Numbered from the stretch's first letter, positions 1-11,131 are shown. The stretch: DNA of 64,000 bases from Heloderma charlesbogerti (GCA_026122225.1 JANEZZ010001902.1:1116001-1180000), one strand, 5' to 3'. The notes: generated by a model from the sequence alone, not told the origin. Numbers and translations: made by a program.

Positions 1-36
1 TACCTACCCAAATCTTAAGATCTTCAGATATCCTGC

Positions 37-633
37 CAAATTATTATTATTTATTACATTTCTATACCATCCAATAGCCAAAGCTCTATGGGCGGTTTAC
101 AAAAATTAAAAACACATGAACACACAATATACACAAAAGAAACATATACCTAAAACAACTTCAAACACACAATCTCAAAAGCAAACAACCATAACCATAA
201 GACATTCCAGGATTGATTAAAAGTTATCATATGCTGCCGAATGCCTGGGAGAAGAGAAAGGTCTTAACCTGGCACCAAAAAGATAACAATGTTGGCACCA
301 GGCAGGCCATTCCATAATTTGGGGGCCACCACCCTCTCCCTTGTTGCCAGCTTCCGAGCTTCCCTTGGTGTAGGCAGCTGGAGGAGGGCCTTAGATGTTG
401 AGCATAGTATACAGGTAGGTTTGTGTCAGGAGAGGTGCTTTGTCAGGTATTGTAATCCCAAGCCGTGTAAGGCTTTATAGGTTAAAACCAGCACCTTGAA
501 TCGGGCTCTGAAACATACAGGCAGCCAGTGCAAGCGGGCCAGAGTTGGTCTTATATGTTCAGAACATCTGGTCCCCGTTATCAGTCTGGCTGCCGCATTT
601 TGCATGAGCTGAGCCATCTTCATAGGCAGCCCC
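37..633 (-). mobile_element. L2-type LINE, 3' part of reverse transcriptase ORF and 3' UTR
   Basis: The minus strand encodes the C-terminal L2-like motif around residues QNAAARLITG, HWLPV and FKVLVLTYKALHG. The 3' end is the ATT-rich microsatellite near 40. The element continues beyond a SINE insertion at 634-980. Frame breaks show it is old and dead. Confidence 0.75.
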
Positions 634-980
634 ACGTAGAGTAAGGTAAGGTAAGGTGTCCCCAACCAGTCGTGTCCGACTCTAGGGTGCGGTGCTCATC
701 CCCGTTTCTAAGCCGAAGAGCCAGCGCTGTCCGAAGACGCTTCCGTGGTCATGTGGCCGGCATGACTGAACACCGAGGTGCACGGAATGCTGTTACCTTT
801 CCCGCTGAGGCGGTACCTATTTATCTACTTGCAATTTCTTGCTTTCGAACTGCTAGGTTGGCGGAAGCTGGGACTGAAGACGGGAGCTCACTCCGTCACG
901 TGGCACTTGGGTCTCGAACTGCTGACCTGCTGACCTTCTAGTCTGCAGTTCAGCGTCTTAACCACTAAGCCACCGTGCAG
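634..980 (-). mobile_element. tRNA-derived SINE with Bov-B-like tail (Sauria type), copy 1
   Basis: On the minus strand it begins with a pol III A-box-like TGGCTTAGTGGTTAAG and a B-box-like GTTCGAGACCC, as in tRNA-derived SINEs. It ends in a tract matching the Bov-B 3' end (AGTCGGACACGAC) followed by short CTTAC repeats. It splits the L2 fragment. The combination of tRNA head and Bov-B tail is described for squamate Sauria SINEs; the exact subfamily is not certain. A second copy is at 61939-62275. Confidence 0.8.
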
Positions 981-1694
981 TAATCTAACTTGAGATTACC
1001 AGAGCATAGACAACTGAAGCCAGGCTATCCCTGTCCAGATAGGGGCATAGCTGCGCCACTAACTGAAGTTTGTAGAAGGCACTCCATGCCATTGAGGCCA
1101 CCTGAGCCTCAAGTGACAAAGATGGCTCAAGGAGAACCCCCAAGCTACAAACCTGCTACTTCAGGGGGAGTGCAACCCCATCCAGAACAGGTTGAGCACC
1201 CTCCATCTGGTCAGAAGAACCACCCACCAACAGCATCTCAGTCTTGTCTGGATTGAGTTTCAGTTTATTAGCCCTCATCCAGTCCATTGTTGTACCCAGG
1301 CACCGATTTAGCACATCCACAGCCTCACCTGAAGAAGATGGAAAGGAGAAATAGAACTGCGTGTCATCAGCATACTGATGACAATGCGCCCCAAAACTCC
1401 GGATGACCGTACCCATCGGTTTCATGTAGATGTTTAATAGCATGGGGGACAGAACTGAACCCTGTGGAACCCCATACTAGAGAATGCATGGGGCCAAGCA
1501 ATATTTCCCAAGCACCACCTTCTGGAGCCGACCATCCAAGTAGGAGTGAAACCACTGCAATGCAGTGTCTTCAACTCCCAGCTCAGACAATCACCCCAGA
1601 AGGATACCATGGTCGATGGTATCGAAAGCTGCGGAGAGATCAAGGAATCAACAAGGTTACACTCCTCCAATGAAACATCATGGTGTGTAGCCAC
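981..1694 (-). mobile_element. L2-type LINE, reverse transcriptase segment
   Basis: This continues the L2 copy interrupted by the SINE. The minus strand encodes [13 protein letters not shown], which contains the RT catalytic YADD, then the [11 protein letters not shown] motif, with fragments of the preceding RT block ([19 protein letters not shown]) in other frames. It is frameshifted, so a fossil. Element A follows directly. Confidence 0.8.
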
Positions 1695-2534
1695 TAGGGA
1701 TGTACGAAAGTCACCTTTTTGCGGAATCTTTCACGGCGGTGGGGGGAGGCACTCCGTCCCTCCCCCCGGAATCCTCAATGGGGGGGAGGCGATCCAGTCT
1801 TCCCCCCCAGAATCCTCGATGGCCAGCTCCACTCCGCGGCCAGGCTGCGGAGCAGCCGGCCAGGGCCGTCTGCAGTCGGATTTCTGGCCGTGGACAGGCT
1901 GCTGCAGATGCAAATGGTGGCCGCCGTAGTGGCTGCCATTTGCGTCCAGCCAGGCAGCCGTGATAGGCTACGTAAGAATTTACATAGCCTATCACGGCTA
2001 CCCCCCCCAAACCCAGCGTACGCAAATGGCGGCGGCTACGGCAGCCGCCATTTGCGTTCCCTATTTTTCATCAATTTATCTTACGTAAATATTTACATAA
2101 GATAAAACGGCAAAAAAAAGGGGAACGCAAATAGAGTAGTGGGCGCTATTTGCGTTCCTTTATTTTTTGCCGTTCTAGCCTACGTAAATATTTATGTAAG
2201 ATAAACTGGCGAAAAATAGAGAACACAAATGGCGGCTGCTGTAGCCGCTGCCATTTGCGTATGCTGGGGTTTTTGGGGGGGTGTTAGCCGTGATAGGCTA
2301 TGTAAATTCTTACGTAGCCTATCACGGCTGCTAGGATGGCAATGGTGGCGGCAGCAGCCCAGCCACGGCCGGCCAGGAGACCAGCCGCCGGAGCCGCCGC
2401 CGCCGCTGCCACATCCACCCCAGGTAAGTGCCATCCTGGGAGGATTTCGCGGGGAGGCGGGGGAGACAGGAGGCCGTTCCGCCATGGATTCCAGGAATCC
2501 GTGGAATCCGTGGCGGAATTCTCTGCCATCCCTA
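1695..2534 (-). mobile_element. hAT-like palindrome-array element A
   Basis: 840 bp bounded by TAGGGATG and CATCCCTA, with a perfect 8-bp target duplication GTAGCCAC at 1687-1694 and 2535-2542, which is diagnostic of hAT transposition. No transposase ORF. The interior holds palindromes in the order P2 (1910-1944), P1 (1956-1999), P2 (2020-2057), P3 (2075-2106), P4 (2124-2156), P3 (2176-2204), P2 (2223-2260), P1 (2286-2329). The P1 core is cgtgataggctacgtaa, P2 acgcaaatggcggc, P3 tacgtaaatatttacgta and P4 acgcaaatagcg. Both ends are GC-rich; a CAGGTAAGT donor-like motif at 2421-2429 points outward. It is inverted relative to B, C and D. Confidence 0.85.
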
Positions 2535-2542
2535 GTAGCCAC

Positions 2543-2784
2543 CACGGAGAGGGCCTTTTCAGCAGTGGCACCAGGTTATGGAAGAGCCTTCCCAGAGAGG
2601 TTCACCTGGCACCATCTGTAGTCTCCTTGACACCAGGTTTAGACCTTTTTGTTCACCCAGTCCTTTTAAATAACTCATGTTTTATGGTCTGGTCCTCTTG
2701 TTTTTAATTTGTGTTTTAATTGTGTCGTTAGTTTTTAGTCATGTTTTAAATCAGTTTACGTTGTCTTTTAATTGTTGTATTTAT
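2543..2784 (+). mobile_element. L2-type LINE 3' end
   Basis: The plus strand encodes the ORF2 C-terminal motif with RLWKSLPREVHLAPS in one frame and ERAFSAVAPGYGRAFPERF in another, followed by a T-rich 3' UTR. It is a separate copy from the flanking minus-strand fragments. Confidence 0.6.
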
Positions 2785-3765
2785 TTTATTTTATTTATTA
2801 AATTTATTAATTGCCCATCTGGCTGGTCATCCAGCCACTCTGGGCAATGTACAGCATATAATAAAACAGTTTAAAACAATAAAATTCTACAATAAAAAAG
2901 TTTTCTAAAATACCCTAACCCACCCCAAATGCCTGCCTGAACAACTACGTTTTTAATGCACAGCGGAAGCTCATTAAAGAGGGGGCATGGCGGAGTTCCC
3001 TAAGGAGGGAGTTCCACAGAGTGGGGGCCACCACAGAAAAGGCCCTCTCCCTAGTCCCCACCAGTCTAGCTGTCCTGGCTGATGGGACAGAGAGAAGGCC
3101 ATCCGAGGCTGATCTTGTTAAGCGGCCTGTCTGGTGTTGCTGGAGGCACTCCTTAAGATCGGCTGGGTTTTAAAGGTCAAAACCAACACCTTGAATTTGG
3201 CCCGGAAAACAACTGGTAACCAGTGCAACTCCTTCAGCACTGGAGTGATGTGATCTCGCCGGCGGCTGCCTTTAATCAGGTGAGCCGCCGCGTTCTGTAC
3301 CAGCTGCAGCTTCTGAACCGTCTTCAGGGGTAACCCCACATAGAGCGCATTACAGTAGTCTAAACGAGAGGAGACCAGGGCATGTACTACCGATGGGAGC
3401 AGATGGTCGGGAAGGAAGGGGCGCAGCCCCCGTATCAGATGGAGTTGATACAACGCTGTCCAGCTCACAGCTGACACCTGAGCCTCCATGGACAGCTGGG
3501 AGTCCAAAATGACCCCCAGGCTGCGGACCTGGTCTTTCAAGGGTAGCCGTACCCCATTCAACACCAGGTCAACATCCCCCAGCCTCCTCTTGTCTCCCAC
3601 CAAAAGTACCTCGGTCTTGTCAGGGTTCAGCTTCAGCTTATTCCTTCCCATCCAGCCACTCGCCGTCTCCAGACATTTGGACAGGGATTTTATGGCCAAC
3701 CTTGGTGAAGATTTGAACGAGAGGTAGAGCTGCGTGTCATCCGCATATTGATGATACTGCACCGC
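2785..3765 (-). mobile_element. L2-type LINE, RT second half and 3' UTR
   Basis: A fairly well preserved minus-strand frame of about 200 codons holds [14 protein letters not shown] (RT catalytic YADD), [31 protein letters not shown] and HITPVLKELHWLPV, in the order typical of L2. It ends in the A/T-rich 3' tail near 2790. The 5' part is missing, as is usual after incomplete reverse transcription. Confidence 0.85.
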
Positions 3766-4324
3766 CCCCCCCCCAATATTTGTTTTGTGAGCTATCCAGA
3801 TAACTTCTGTTATTGGGCAGCTATACAAAATTAGAAAATAAATAAATAGTAGCGCTTGCACTTGCCCTGTTCATGCAACAAATTCAAAGCTAGCAAGAGA
3901 GCTAGCAGGGGTTAACAACATGAGCTAGGAGCTGTTACAATTTTCATATGAGCTGCAAACTCACTGCCTTTAGCAAGTCAATCTCCTCAGCCTCTCTTCA
4001 CACATGCACAGATGGTCAGTCTGTAATACAGTGATAATTAATATAGTACCAACTATGATATAGGTTTATTGTAATTAATACTAAGATAATGTATGTGAGG
4101 CATTTTCAGTATTTGGAAAAAGCACTATAAAATAGTACTAATTGATATAAGATTATGATGTTTTGGTAGCTCTCCAAGGCTAGATGTACACTAGTGCTTT
4201 TTATTGGTACTGAAGTGCACTAATAACTGTTGGGGCATGTTACACATTCCGTATACCCCTTTCCTAGCATTATTTCCCACCTTTTATTCCATATTATCCA
4301 AAATATCGCAACAGATATTTTGCA
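3766..4324. other. Unannotated AT-rich spacer
   Basis: No coding signal, RNA gene or repeat that I recognise. Sequence is A/T-rich and looks like diverged non-coding DNA between the L2 and CR1 elements. Confidence 0.5.
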
Positions 4325-6620
4325 AGCTCCGAGAGAGTGAGCAACCAGAGTGAGTGACCACGGGGAGCAAACAGGAGTTGGCCAAGGGAGCTGCAGTGGT
4401 AGAAGAGACAAAGGAGATAGAGGCAAAGAGGTAAATGGGCTGCAGGAAACTCAGGGGGCTGTCCTTTTTCCTTCTGAGTAGCTGTGAGCTCACCAGGAGG
4501 TAGAAAAGACAAAAGAGACAAAGGAGACAAAGGAGACAAAGGAGACAAAGGAGACAAAGGAGACAGAGGCAAAGAGGTAAGTGGACTGTAGGAAGCCAAG
4601 GGGCCATCCTTTTTCCTTCTGAGTGGCTGTGAGCTCACCAGGTGCTCCTGAGAGCTCCAACTGAATTGGGTGTGTGTGGCCTGAGTACTCCCAGCAGCTG
4701 TGTGGGCAGGAAGCTTCAGTCTGTTTCCTGCCTCCCAGCTGAGCAGATCAGAGCAGAGGAAGCTGCTCCAGCTGGTCCAGGGACTACAGAAGCAAGCAAG
4801 CTCCCAGAGAGCGAGTGACCACAGTGAGTGGACAGGGGGAGCAAACAGGAGTTGGCCAGGGGAGTTTGGCAGGGGAGGTCAAGGGGGAGGCCCTTAACAT
4901 TTTTTTTAAAATTATTTTTCCTCTACCACACACTTCCACACCAGTGGGATTCTGCTTCTAACCTCTAGTGAGTAGAGGAGCAGGCACAGGCTAGTCTAGA
5001 ACAATCAGAAAGCTAGACACAAAAAGGGAAAGAGGCTATGGAAGGACAAGACTCTCGAGTGGTGGTGACCTGCAAGGTGTGTGCAATGTTTGTTTTCTTG
5101 CCTGAGAACAATATGGCCTACACCTGCAACAAGTGCAAGTTGATCACGCTGCTGGAAGAAAAAGTAAGAGGACTGGAGCGGTGACTGTTGACCCTCCGGG
5201 GAATAAGAGAACACGAAGAGTTCTTGGACAGAACGGTAGAACTACAGCAGCAAAGCAAAGAACAGAAGCTAGAAGAGCAACAGCAAGCTGAGGTAGAAGT
5301 GGGAAATGCTGAGGTGAGGAAAAATGCAGTAGAGGATACTCCTTGGAAAAGGGTGACAGTTAGGAGAAGAAGAACTAGATGCCACTTGCACCAGTGGAAG
5401 CAGTGGAGCTGTGGAACCGATTCCAGGTACATGAGGATGAGACTGGAGGACAGCCTGTAGAGGAAAAATTACAGGGAAACCTGCATGAGAGTGAGTAAGA
5501 GGCTGAAGGTCAGTCAAGCAGAGGTGATGAAACCGAGGCCTACAACAACAAGAAGAGAAGAGTAGTAGTAGTGGGAGACTCCTTGCTGCGTGGGATTGAG
5601 ACCCAAGTATGTTGTGAAGACCCGTGGACTCGCCAGGTATGTTGTCTCCCAGGAGGACGGATTAGAGACGTGACTGAAAGGTTGCCTGCACTCATAAAGC
5701 CCACTGACAGGTATCCCTTTCTTCTCATCCATGTGGGAACAAATGATACTGCCAAGCAGAGTTACAAAGAAATCACGTCAGACTTTGAAGCCTTGGGAAG
5801 GAAATTCAAGAACTTTGGGGCCCAGATAGTTTTCTCATCCATCCTTCCAGTAGTTAGAAGAGGGATAGAAAGGGAAAGAAAAATACTCTGGGTGAATAAC
5901 TGGCTATGAAGGTGGTGCTGGCATGAGAGATTTGGATTCTGGGACCACGGGCTATACTTCCTGGAAGATGGGCTGTTGGCGAGGGACGGGTTGCATCTCA
6001 CAAAGGCTGGGAAGAATGTGTTTGGCCACAGCATGAAGAACTCATCAGGAGGGCTTTAAACTGAATCCTATGGGGAAGGGAGATGTAAAGTTGGGGGTAA
6101 CAATGGACGAAGACTCACGCACCGCAACGGAGAGAACAGCTCTAATAGCGCCCAATAATAGTCTTCAGACACATGTAGGAAGAAAGCCAGACCATGAAGC
6201 ACATGGTCTTCGATGTCTATATACTAATGCCCAGAGTATGGGAAACAAACAGAACTAACTTGAACTCTTAATACAAGAGGGAAATTATGACTTGATAGGT
6301 ATAACTGAGACTTGGTGGGATGACTCTCATGACTGGAATACAGCAACTGAAGGATATAACTTGTTCAAAGAGAACAGGAGGAACAGAAATGGATGTGGAG
6401 TTGCACTGTATGTTAAAAATACGTATCTCTGCACAGAAATACAGGAAGAGGAGCTTGGTAGCCCCATCAAGAGCATCTGGGTTAAAATAAATGGAGCAAA
6501 GAATAAAAGGAACCTGGTGGTCGGAGTCTACTACCGGCCACCCAATCAAGGAGAGGACGAGGATGAAACTTTTGAAAAGCAAATAGCCAATGTTTCAAGG
6601 AAGCATGATGTGGTAGTAAT
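4325..6620 (+). mobile_element. Outer CR1 LINE, 5' part (5' UTR, ORF1, start of endonuclease)
   Basis: The 5' UTR at 4325-5035 has repeated promoter-like blocks and a 9-bp minisatellite. ORF1 begins at 5038 with MEGQDSRVVVTCKVC and shows the zinc motif, coiled coil and SGNH esterase blocks (GDSLLRG, HVGTNDTA), but has a stop near 5180 and later frameshifts. ORF2 starts near 6070, and its endonuclease domain (IGITETWWDDSHDW, GVALYVKNTY, VVGVYYRPPN) runs to 6620, where the minus-strand CR1 interrupts it. The same element resumes at 11132. Confidence 0.92.
4505..4566 (+). repeat. 9-bp minisatellite in CR1 5' UTR
   Basis: About six and a half copies of agacaaagg. The inner CR1 has only two to three copies at the corresponding place, so the array expanded in this copy. 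Confidence 0.85.
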
Positions 6621-6709
6621 CATAGAATCATAGAATCATAGAATAGTAGGGTTGGAAGGGGCCTACAAGGCCATCGAGTCCAACCCCCTGCTCAATGCAG
6701 GAATCCAAG

Positions 6710-7747
6710 TCAGAGCATCCCTGACAAATGGCTGTCCAACCTCCTTTTGAACGCCTCCAGTGTGGGAGAGCCCACCACCTCCCCAGGTAATTGGTTCCAT
6801 TGTCGTATTGCTCTTACAGTCAGGAAGCTTTTCCTGATGTTCAGCCAGAATCTGGCTTCCTGTAACTTGAGCCCATTATTCCATGTCCTGCACTCTGGGA
6901 TGATCAAGAAGAGATCCTGGCCTTCTTCTCTGTGACAACCTTTCATGTACTTGAAGAGTGCTATCATATTTCCCCTCAGTCTTCTCTTCTCAAGGCTAAA
7001 CATGCCCAGTTCTTTCAGTCTCTCTTCACAGGGCTTTATTTCCAGTCCCCTGATCATCTTTGTTGCCTTCCTCTGAACCCTCTCCAGTTTGTCTGCATCC
7101 TTCTTAAAGTGTGGTGCCCAGAACTGGACACAGTACTCCAGATGAGGCCTAACCAGTGCTGAGTAGAGGGGAACTAGTACTTCCCGGGATTTGGAAGCTA
7201 TGCTTCTATTAATGCAGCGCAAAAGAGCATTTGCCTTTTTTGCAGCCACATCACATTGTTGGCTCATATTCAGCTTGTGATCGACAACAATTCCAAGATC
7301 CTTCTCGCTTGTAGTGTGGTTGAGCCACGTATCCCCCATCTTGTAACTGTGCATTTGGTTTCTTTTTCCTAGGTGCACAACTTGGCATTTATCCCTATTA
7401 AATGTCATTCTGTTGTTTTCTGCCCAGCGCTCCAGTCTATCCAGATCACTTTGAATTTTGTTTCTGTCTTCCAATGTATTAGCTATCCCACCCAATTTGG
7501 TGTCATCTGCAAATTTGATCAGCATTCCCTGCACCTCCTCCTCCATGTCATTAATAAAAATGTTGAAGAGCACTGGGCCCAGGACTGAGCCCTGTCGTAC
7601 CCCACTCATTACCTCTCCCCAGTTTGAGAAGGTCCCATTGATAAGCACTCTTTGAGTCTGATTCTGTAGCCAGCTGTGGATCCACCGGATCGTTGTTTCA
7701 TCTAGCCCACTTTGAGCTAGTTTGCTCATCAGGAGATCATGGGGCAC
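6710..7747 (-). pseudogene. CR1 ORF2 reverse transcriptase fragment (345 codons)
   Basis: Open frame with FADDTKLGG (RT catalytic ADD), GVRQGSVLGPVLFNIFIND, KDLGIVVDHKLNMS and the C-terminal block [18 protein letters not shown], ending near the 3' UTR. The RT blocks before VPHDLL are missing or in another frame because of an upstream deletion, so no functional polymerase can be made. Confidence 0.9.
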
Positions 7748-7836
7748 TTTGTCAAAAGCTTTGCTGAAGTCGAGGTATATGATGTCTACAGCATTCCCAT
7801 GGTCTACAAGGGAGGTGACTTGATCAAAAAATGAGA

Positions 7837-9397
7837 TCAGAGAATGAGCAAAAATGATTGCTCAAAGAGAATAGACAGCGGTTCTGAGAGTTCTTCTGCC
7901 AGTTCCTTTATTACTCGAGGATGCAGTTCATCTGGCCCTGGAGATTTGAACTCATTCAAAGTAATGAGGTGTTCCTTGACCATATGCCTATTGATCTCAA
8001 GCTGCAATCCTGCCCCTTCAGCCTGTACTTCGCCTTTGCCAGGGGGGTCATAGACCCTCTTTTGGGAGAAGACTGAGCCAAAGTAGGAATTGAGCACCTC
8101 TGCCTTTTCTTTGTCATCTGTTATTGTTTTGCCATCCTTATTTAATAGCTGAACCACCATTTATTTCCTCTGCCTTTTACTATGCACGTAGCTGAAGAAA
8201 GCCTTTTTGTTGTTTTTAGCATCCCTTGCTAACCTCAGCTCATTCTCAGCTTTAGCTTTCCTGACGCCATCCCTGCAATCCTGTGCTATCTGCCTGTACT
8301 CTTCCTTTGTTACTTGGCCTTCTTTCCACTTCCTTTATGTGTTCTTTTTTGTTTTCAGGTCATCCCTAAGATTTTTGTGAAGCCACATTGGCTTCTTCTG
8401 TTGTCTTCCACCTTTTCTTCTTGTTGGAATTGTTTGTGATTGTGCCTTGAGAATTTCCTTTTTTAAAAGCTCCCACCCATCTTGGACTCCTTTTCTCGTT
8501 AGCGTCACTTGCCATGGGACCTTACTGATCATTGTTCTGAGTTTATTAAATCAGCTTTCCTAAAATCCAGGGTACACGTTTGACTACACTCGGCTTTTGC
8601 TTCCCTTAGAACCAAGAACTCAAGTACAACATTGTCGCTTTCCCCCAGAGTTCCTGTAACTGCTACTTTATCCCCTAAGTCATGTCTGTTGGTTAGGATC
8701 AAGTCAAGGATAGCCGATCCTCTTGTTCCTTCCTCTACTTCCTGTAGGAGGAAGTTATCCGCCACACAAGTCAGGAATTTCCTGGAGGGGCCATGTTTTG
8801 CAGAATTTGTCTCCCAACAAATATCAGGGAAATTGAAGTCCCCCATTACTACTACATCATGCTTCCTTAAAACATTGGCTATTTGCTTTTCAAAAGTTTC
8901 ATCCTTGTCTTATCCTTGATTGGGTGGCCGGTAGTACTAGACTCCGACCACCAGGTTCCTTTTATTCTTTGCTCCATTTATTTCAACCCAGATGCTCTCG
9001 ATGGGGCTACCAAGCTCCTCCTCCTGTATTTCTGCGCAGAGATATGTATTTTTCACATACAGTGCAACCCCACCTCCCTTTCTGTTCCTCCTGCTCTTTT
9101 TGAACAAGTTATATCCTTCAATTGCTGTATTCCAGTCATGAGAGTCATCCCACCAAGTCTCAGTTATACCTATCAGGTCACAATTTCCCTCTTGTATTAA
9201 GAGTTCAAGTTGTTCTGTTTGTTTCCCATACTCTGGGCATTAGTATATAGACATTGAAGACCATGTGCTTCATAGTCTGGCTTTCTTCCTACATGTGTCT
9301 GAAGACTATTATTGGGCACTATCAGAGCTGTTCTCTCCGTTGCAGTGCATGCGCCTACGTCCATTGTTACCCCCAACATTACATCTCCCTTCCCCAC
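7837..9397 (-). pseudogene. CR1 ORF2 endonuclease and linker, frameshifted
   Basis: Successive pieces of ORF2 in different frames: N-terminal LYTNAQSMGNKQN, the APE-like endonuclease ending in [11 protein letters not shown] and [13 protein letters not shown], then PMWLHKNLRDDLK, and a block with SFGSVFSQKR-like residues and KSPGPDELHPRVIKELAEEL. Compared with the outer copy, about 240 bp between FEQS and the VTSLVDHGN block are lost near 7850. Confidence 0.85.
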
Positions 9398-9402
9398 AGG
9401 AT

Positions 9403-10428
9403 TCAGTTTAAAGCCCTCCTGATGAAGTTCTTCATGCTGTGGCCAAACACATTCTTCCCAACCTTTGTGAGGTGCAACCCGTCCCTAGCCAACAGCCCAT
9501 CTTCCAGGAAGTATAGCCCGTGGTCCCAGAATCCAAATCTCTCTCGTCGGCACCACCTTCGTAGCCAGTCATTCATCTGGAGTATTTTTCGTTCCCTTTC
9601 TAGCCCTCTTCTAACTACTAGAAGGATGGATGAGAAAACTATCTGGGCCCCAAAGTTCTTGAATTTCCTTCCCAAAGCTTCAAAGTCTGACGTGATCTCT
9701 TCGTAACTCTGCTTGGCGGTATCATTTGTTCCCACATGGATGAGAAGAAAGGGATACCTGTCAGTGGGCTTCATGAGTGCAGGCAACCTTTCAGTCACGT
9801 CTCTAATCTGTCCTCCCGGGAGACAACATACCTGGCGAGTCCACGGGTCTTCGCGACATACTTGGGTCTCAATCCCACGCAGCAAGGAGTCTCCCACTAC
9901 TACCACTCTTCTCTTCTTGTTGTTGTAGGCCTGGGTTTCATCGCTTCTGTTTGACTGACCTTCAGCCTCTTGCTCACTCTCATGCAGGTTCCCCTGTGAT
10001 TCTTCCTCTGCAGGCTGTCCTCCAGTTTTATCCGCAAGTACCTGGAATCGGTTCCACAGCTCCACTGCTTCCACTGGTGCAGAGTGGCATCTAGTTCTTC
10101 TCCTCCTAACTGTCACCCTTTTCCAAGGAGTATCCTCTACTCCATTTTTCTTCATCTCAGCATTTCCCACTGCCTCATCTTGCTGTTGCTCTTCAAGCTT
10201 CTGGTCTTCCCTTTGCTGCTGTAGTTCCCCCATTCTGTCCAAGAACTCTTTGTGTTCTCTTATTCCCCGGAGGGTCGACAGTCGCCGCTCCAGTTCTCTT
10301 ACTTTTTCTTCCAGCAGCGTGATCAACTTGCACTTGTTGCAGGTGTAGGCCATGTTGTTCTCAGGCAAGAAAACAAACATTGCACACACCTTGCAGGTCA
10401 CCACCACTCGAGAGTCTTGTCCTTCCAT
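9403..10428 (-). CDS. CR1 ORF1 protein, zinc motif plus SGNH esterase, intact (341 aa)
   Basis: Residues 12-33 form a CxxC...CxxC zinc-binding motif (Cys12, Cys15, Cys30, Cys33). Residues about 35-75 are a coiled coil (EEKVRELERRL). A Q/E-rich charged linker follows, and an SGNH-hydrolase domain fills residues about 175-341, with GDS (Ser181 nucleophile), HVGTND (Gly233, Asn235) and DGLH (Asp316, His319). This architecture is known for ORF1 of vertebrate CR1 elements; the esterase is thought to help the ribonucleoprotein meet membranes or lipids. No stop or frameshift, and all catalytic residues are present. The start codon follows the 5' UTR and matches that of the broken plus-strand copy at 5038. 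Confidence 0.9.
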   Translation of the reverse strand: MEGQDSRVVVTCKVCAMFVFLPENNMAYTCNKCKLITLLEEKVRELERRLSTLRGIREHKEFLDRMGELQQQREDQKLEEQQQDEAVGNAEMKKNGVEDTPWKRVTVRRRRTRCHSAPVEAVELWNRFQVLADKTGGQPAEEESQGNLHESEQEAEGQSNRSDETQAYNNKKRRVVVVGDSLLRGIETQVCREDPWTRQVCCLPGGQIRDVTERLPALMKPTDRYPFLLIHVGTNDTAKQSYEEITSDFEALGRKFKNFGAQIVFSSILLVVRRGLERERKILQMNDWLRRWCRRERFGFWDHGLYFLEDGLLARDGLHLTKVGKNVFGHSMKNFIRRALN

Positions 10429-11131
10429 AGCCTCTTTCCCTTTTTGTGTCTAGCTTTGTGATGGTTCTAGACTAGCCTGTGCCTGCTCCTCTACTCAGTA
10501 GAGGTTAAAAGCAGAGTCCCACTGGTGTGAAAGTGTGTGTTACAAGACAAATAAATGGAAAAAAGTTAGTTAAAAAATAAATAATTTAAAATAATTTAAA
10601 AATGTTAGGGGCCTCCCCCTTGACCACCCCTGCCGAACTCCCCTGGCCAACTCCTGTTTGCTCCCCCTGTCTACTCACTGTGGTCACTCGCTCTCTGGGA
10701 GTTTGCCTGCTTCTGTAGTCCCTGGACCATCTGGAGCAGCTTGCTCTGCTCTGCTCTGCTCTGCTCTGCTCAGCTGGGAGGAGGGAAACAGACTGAAGCT
10801 TCCTGCCCAGTCAGCTGCTGGGAGTACTCAGGCCACACCCCTCCAATTCAGTTGGAGCTTTCAGAAGCACCTGGTGAGCTCACAGCCAATCAGAAGGATA
10901 AAGGGCAGCCCACTGGGCTTCCTGCAGCCCACTTACCTCTTAGCCTCTGTCTCCTTTGTCTCCTTTGTCTCTTCAACCACTGCAACTCCCCTGGCCAACT
11001 CCTGTTTGCTCCCCCTGTTCGCTCGCTCTGTTCGCTTACTCTCTGGGAGCTTGCCTGCTTCTGTAGTCCCTGGACCAGCTGGAGCAGCTTGCTCTGCTCT
11101 GCTCTGCTCAGCTGGGAGGTGGGAAACAGAC
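10429..11131 (-). promoter_or_regulatory. CR1 5' UTR with duplicated monomer
   Basis: Read on the minus strand, a block with repeated gagca, ctgctccag and ggtccagggactacagaag and the gcaaacaggagttggcc stretch occurs twice (about 11127-10985 and 10790-10620). The copies are separated by a block with gacaaaggag and ggtaagtgggctg. The same two-monomer layout is seen in the outer copy at 4325-4900. Internal promoter function is inferred from its place in the element. Confidence 0.7.

Larger units (their letters stand above)
6621..11131 (-). mobile_element. Inner full-length CR1 LINE inserted in the outer CR1
   Basis: It starts at its 3' end with the 8-bp CR1 microsatellite (attctatg repeats read on the minus strand) and runs 4.5 kb to a complete 5' UTR. 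ORF1 is intact at 9403-10428. ORF2 is recognisable from about 9397 to 6710 but broken: a deletion near 7845-7850 removes the first RT blocks, and frameshifts fall near 8160, 8335 and 8530. The insertion lies at the point where the outer copy would read gtaatggaggacttc in its endonuclease. CR1 elements normally leave no target duplication, and none is evident. Confidence 0.93.

Noticed and set aside
1711..2707. Several overlapping Pro/Ala/Arg-rich frames as genes
   Set aside because: They are by-products of the GC-rich arms and palindromes of element A.
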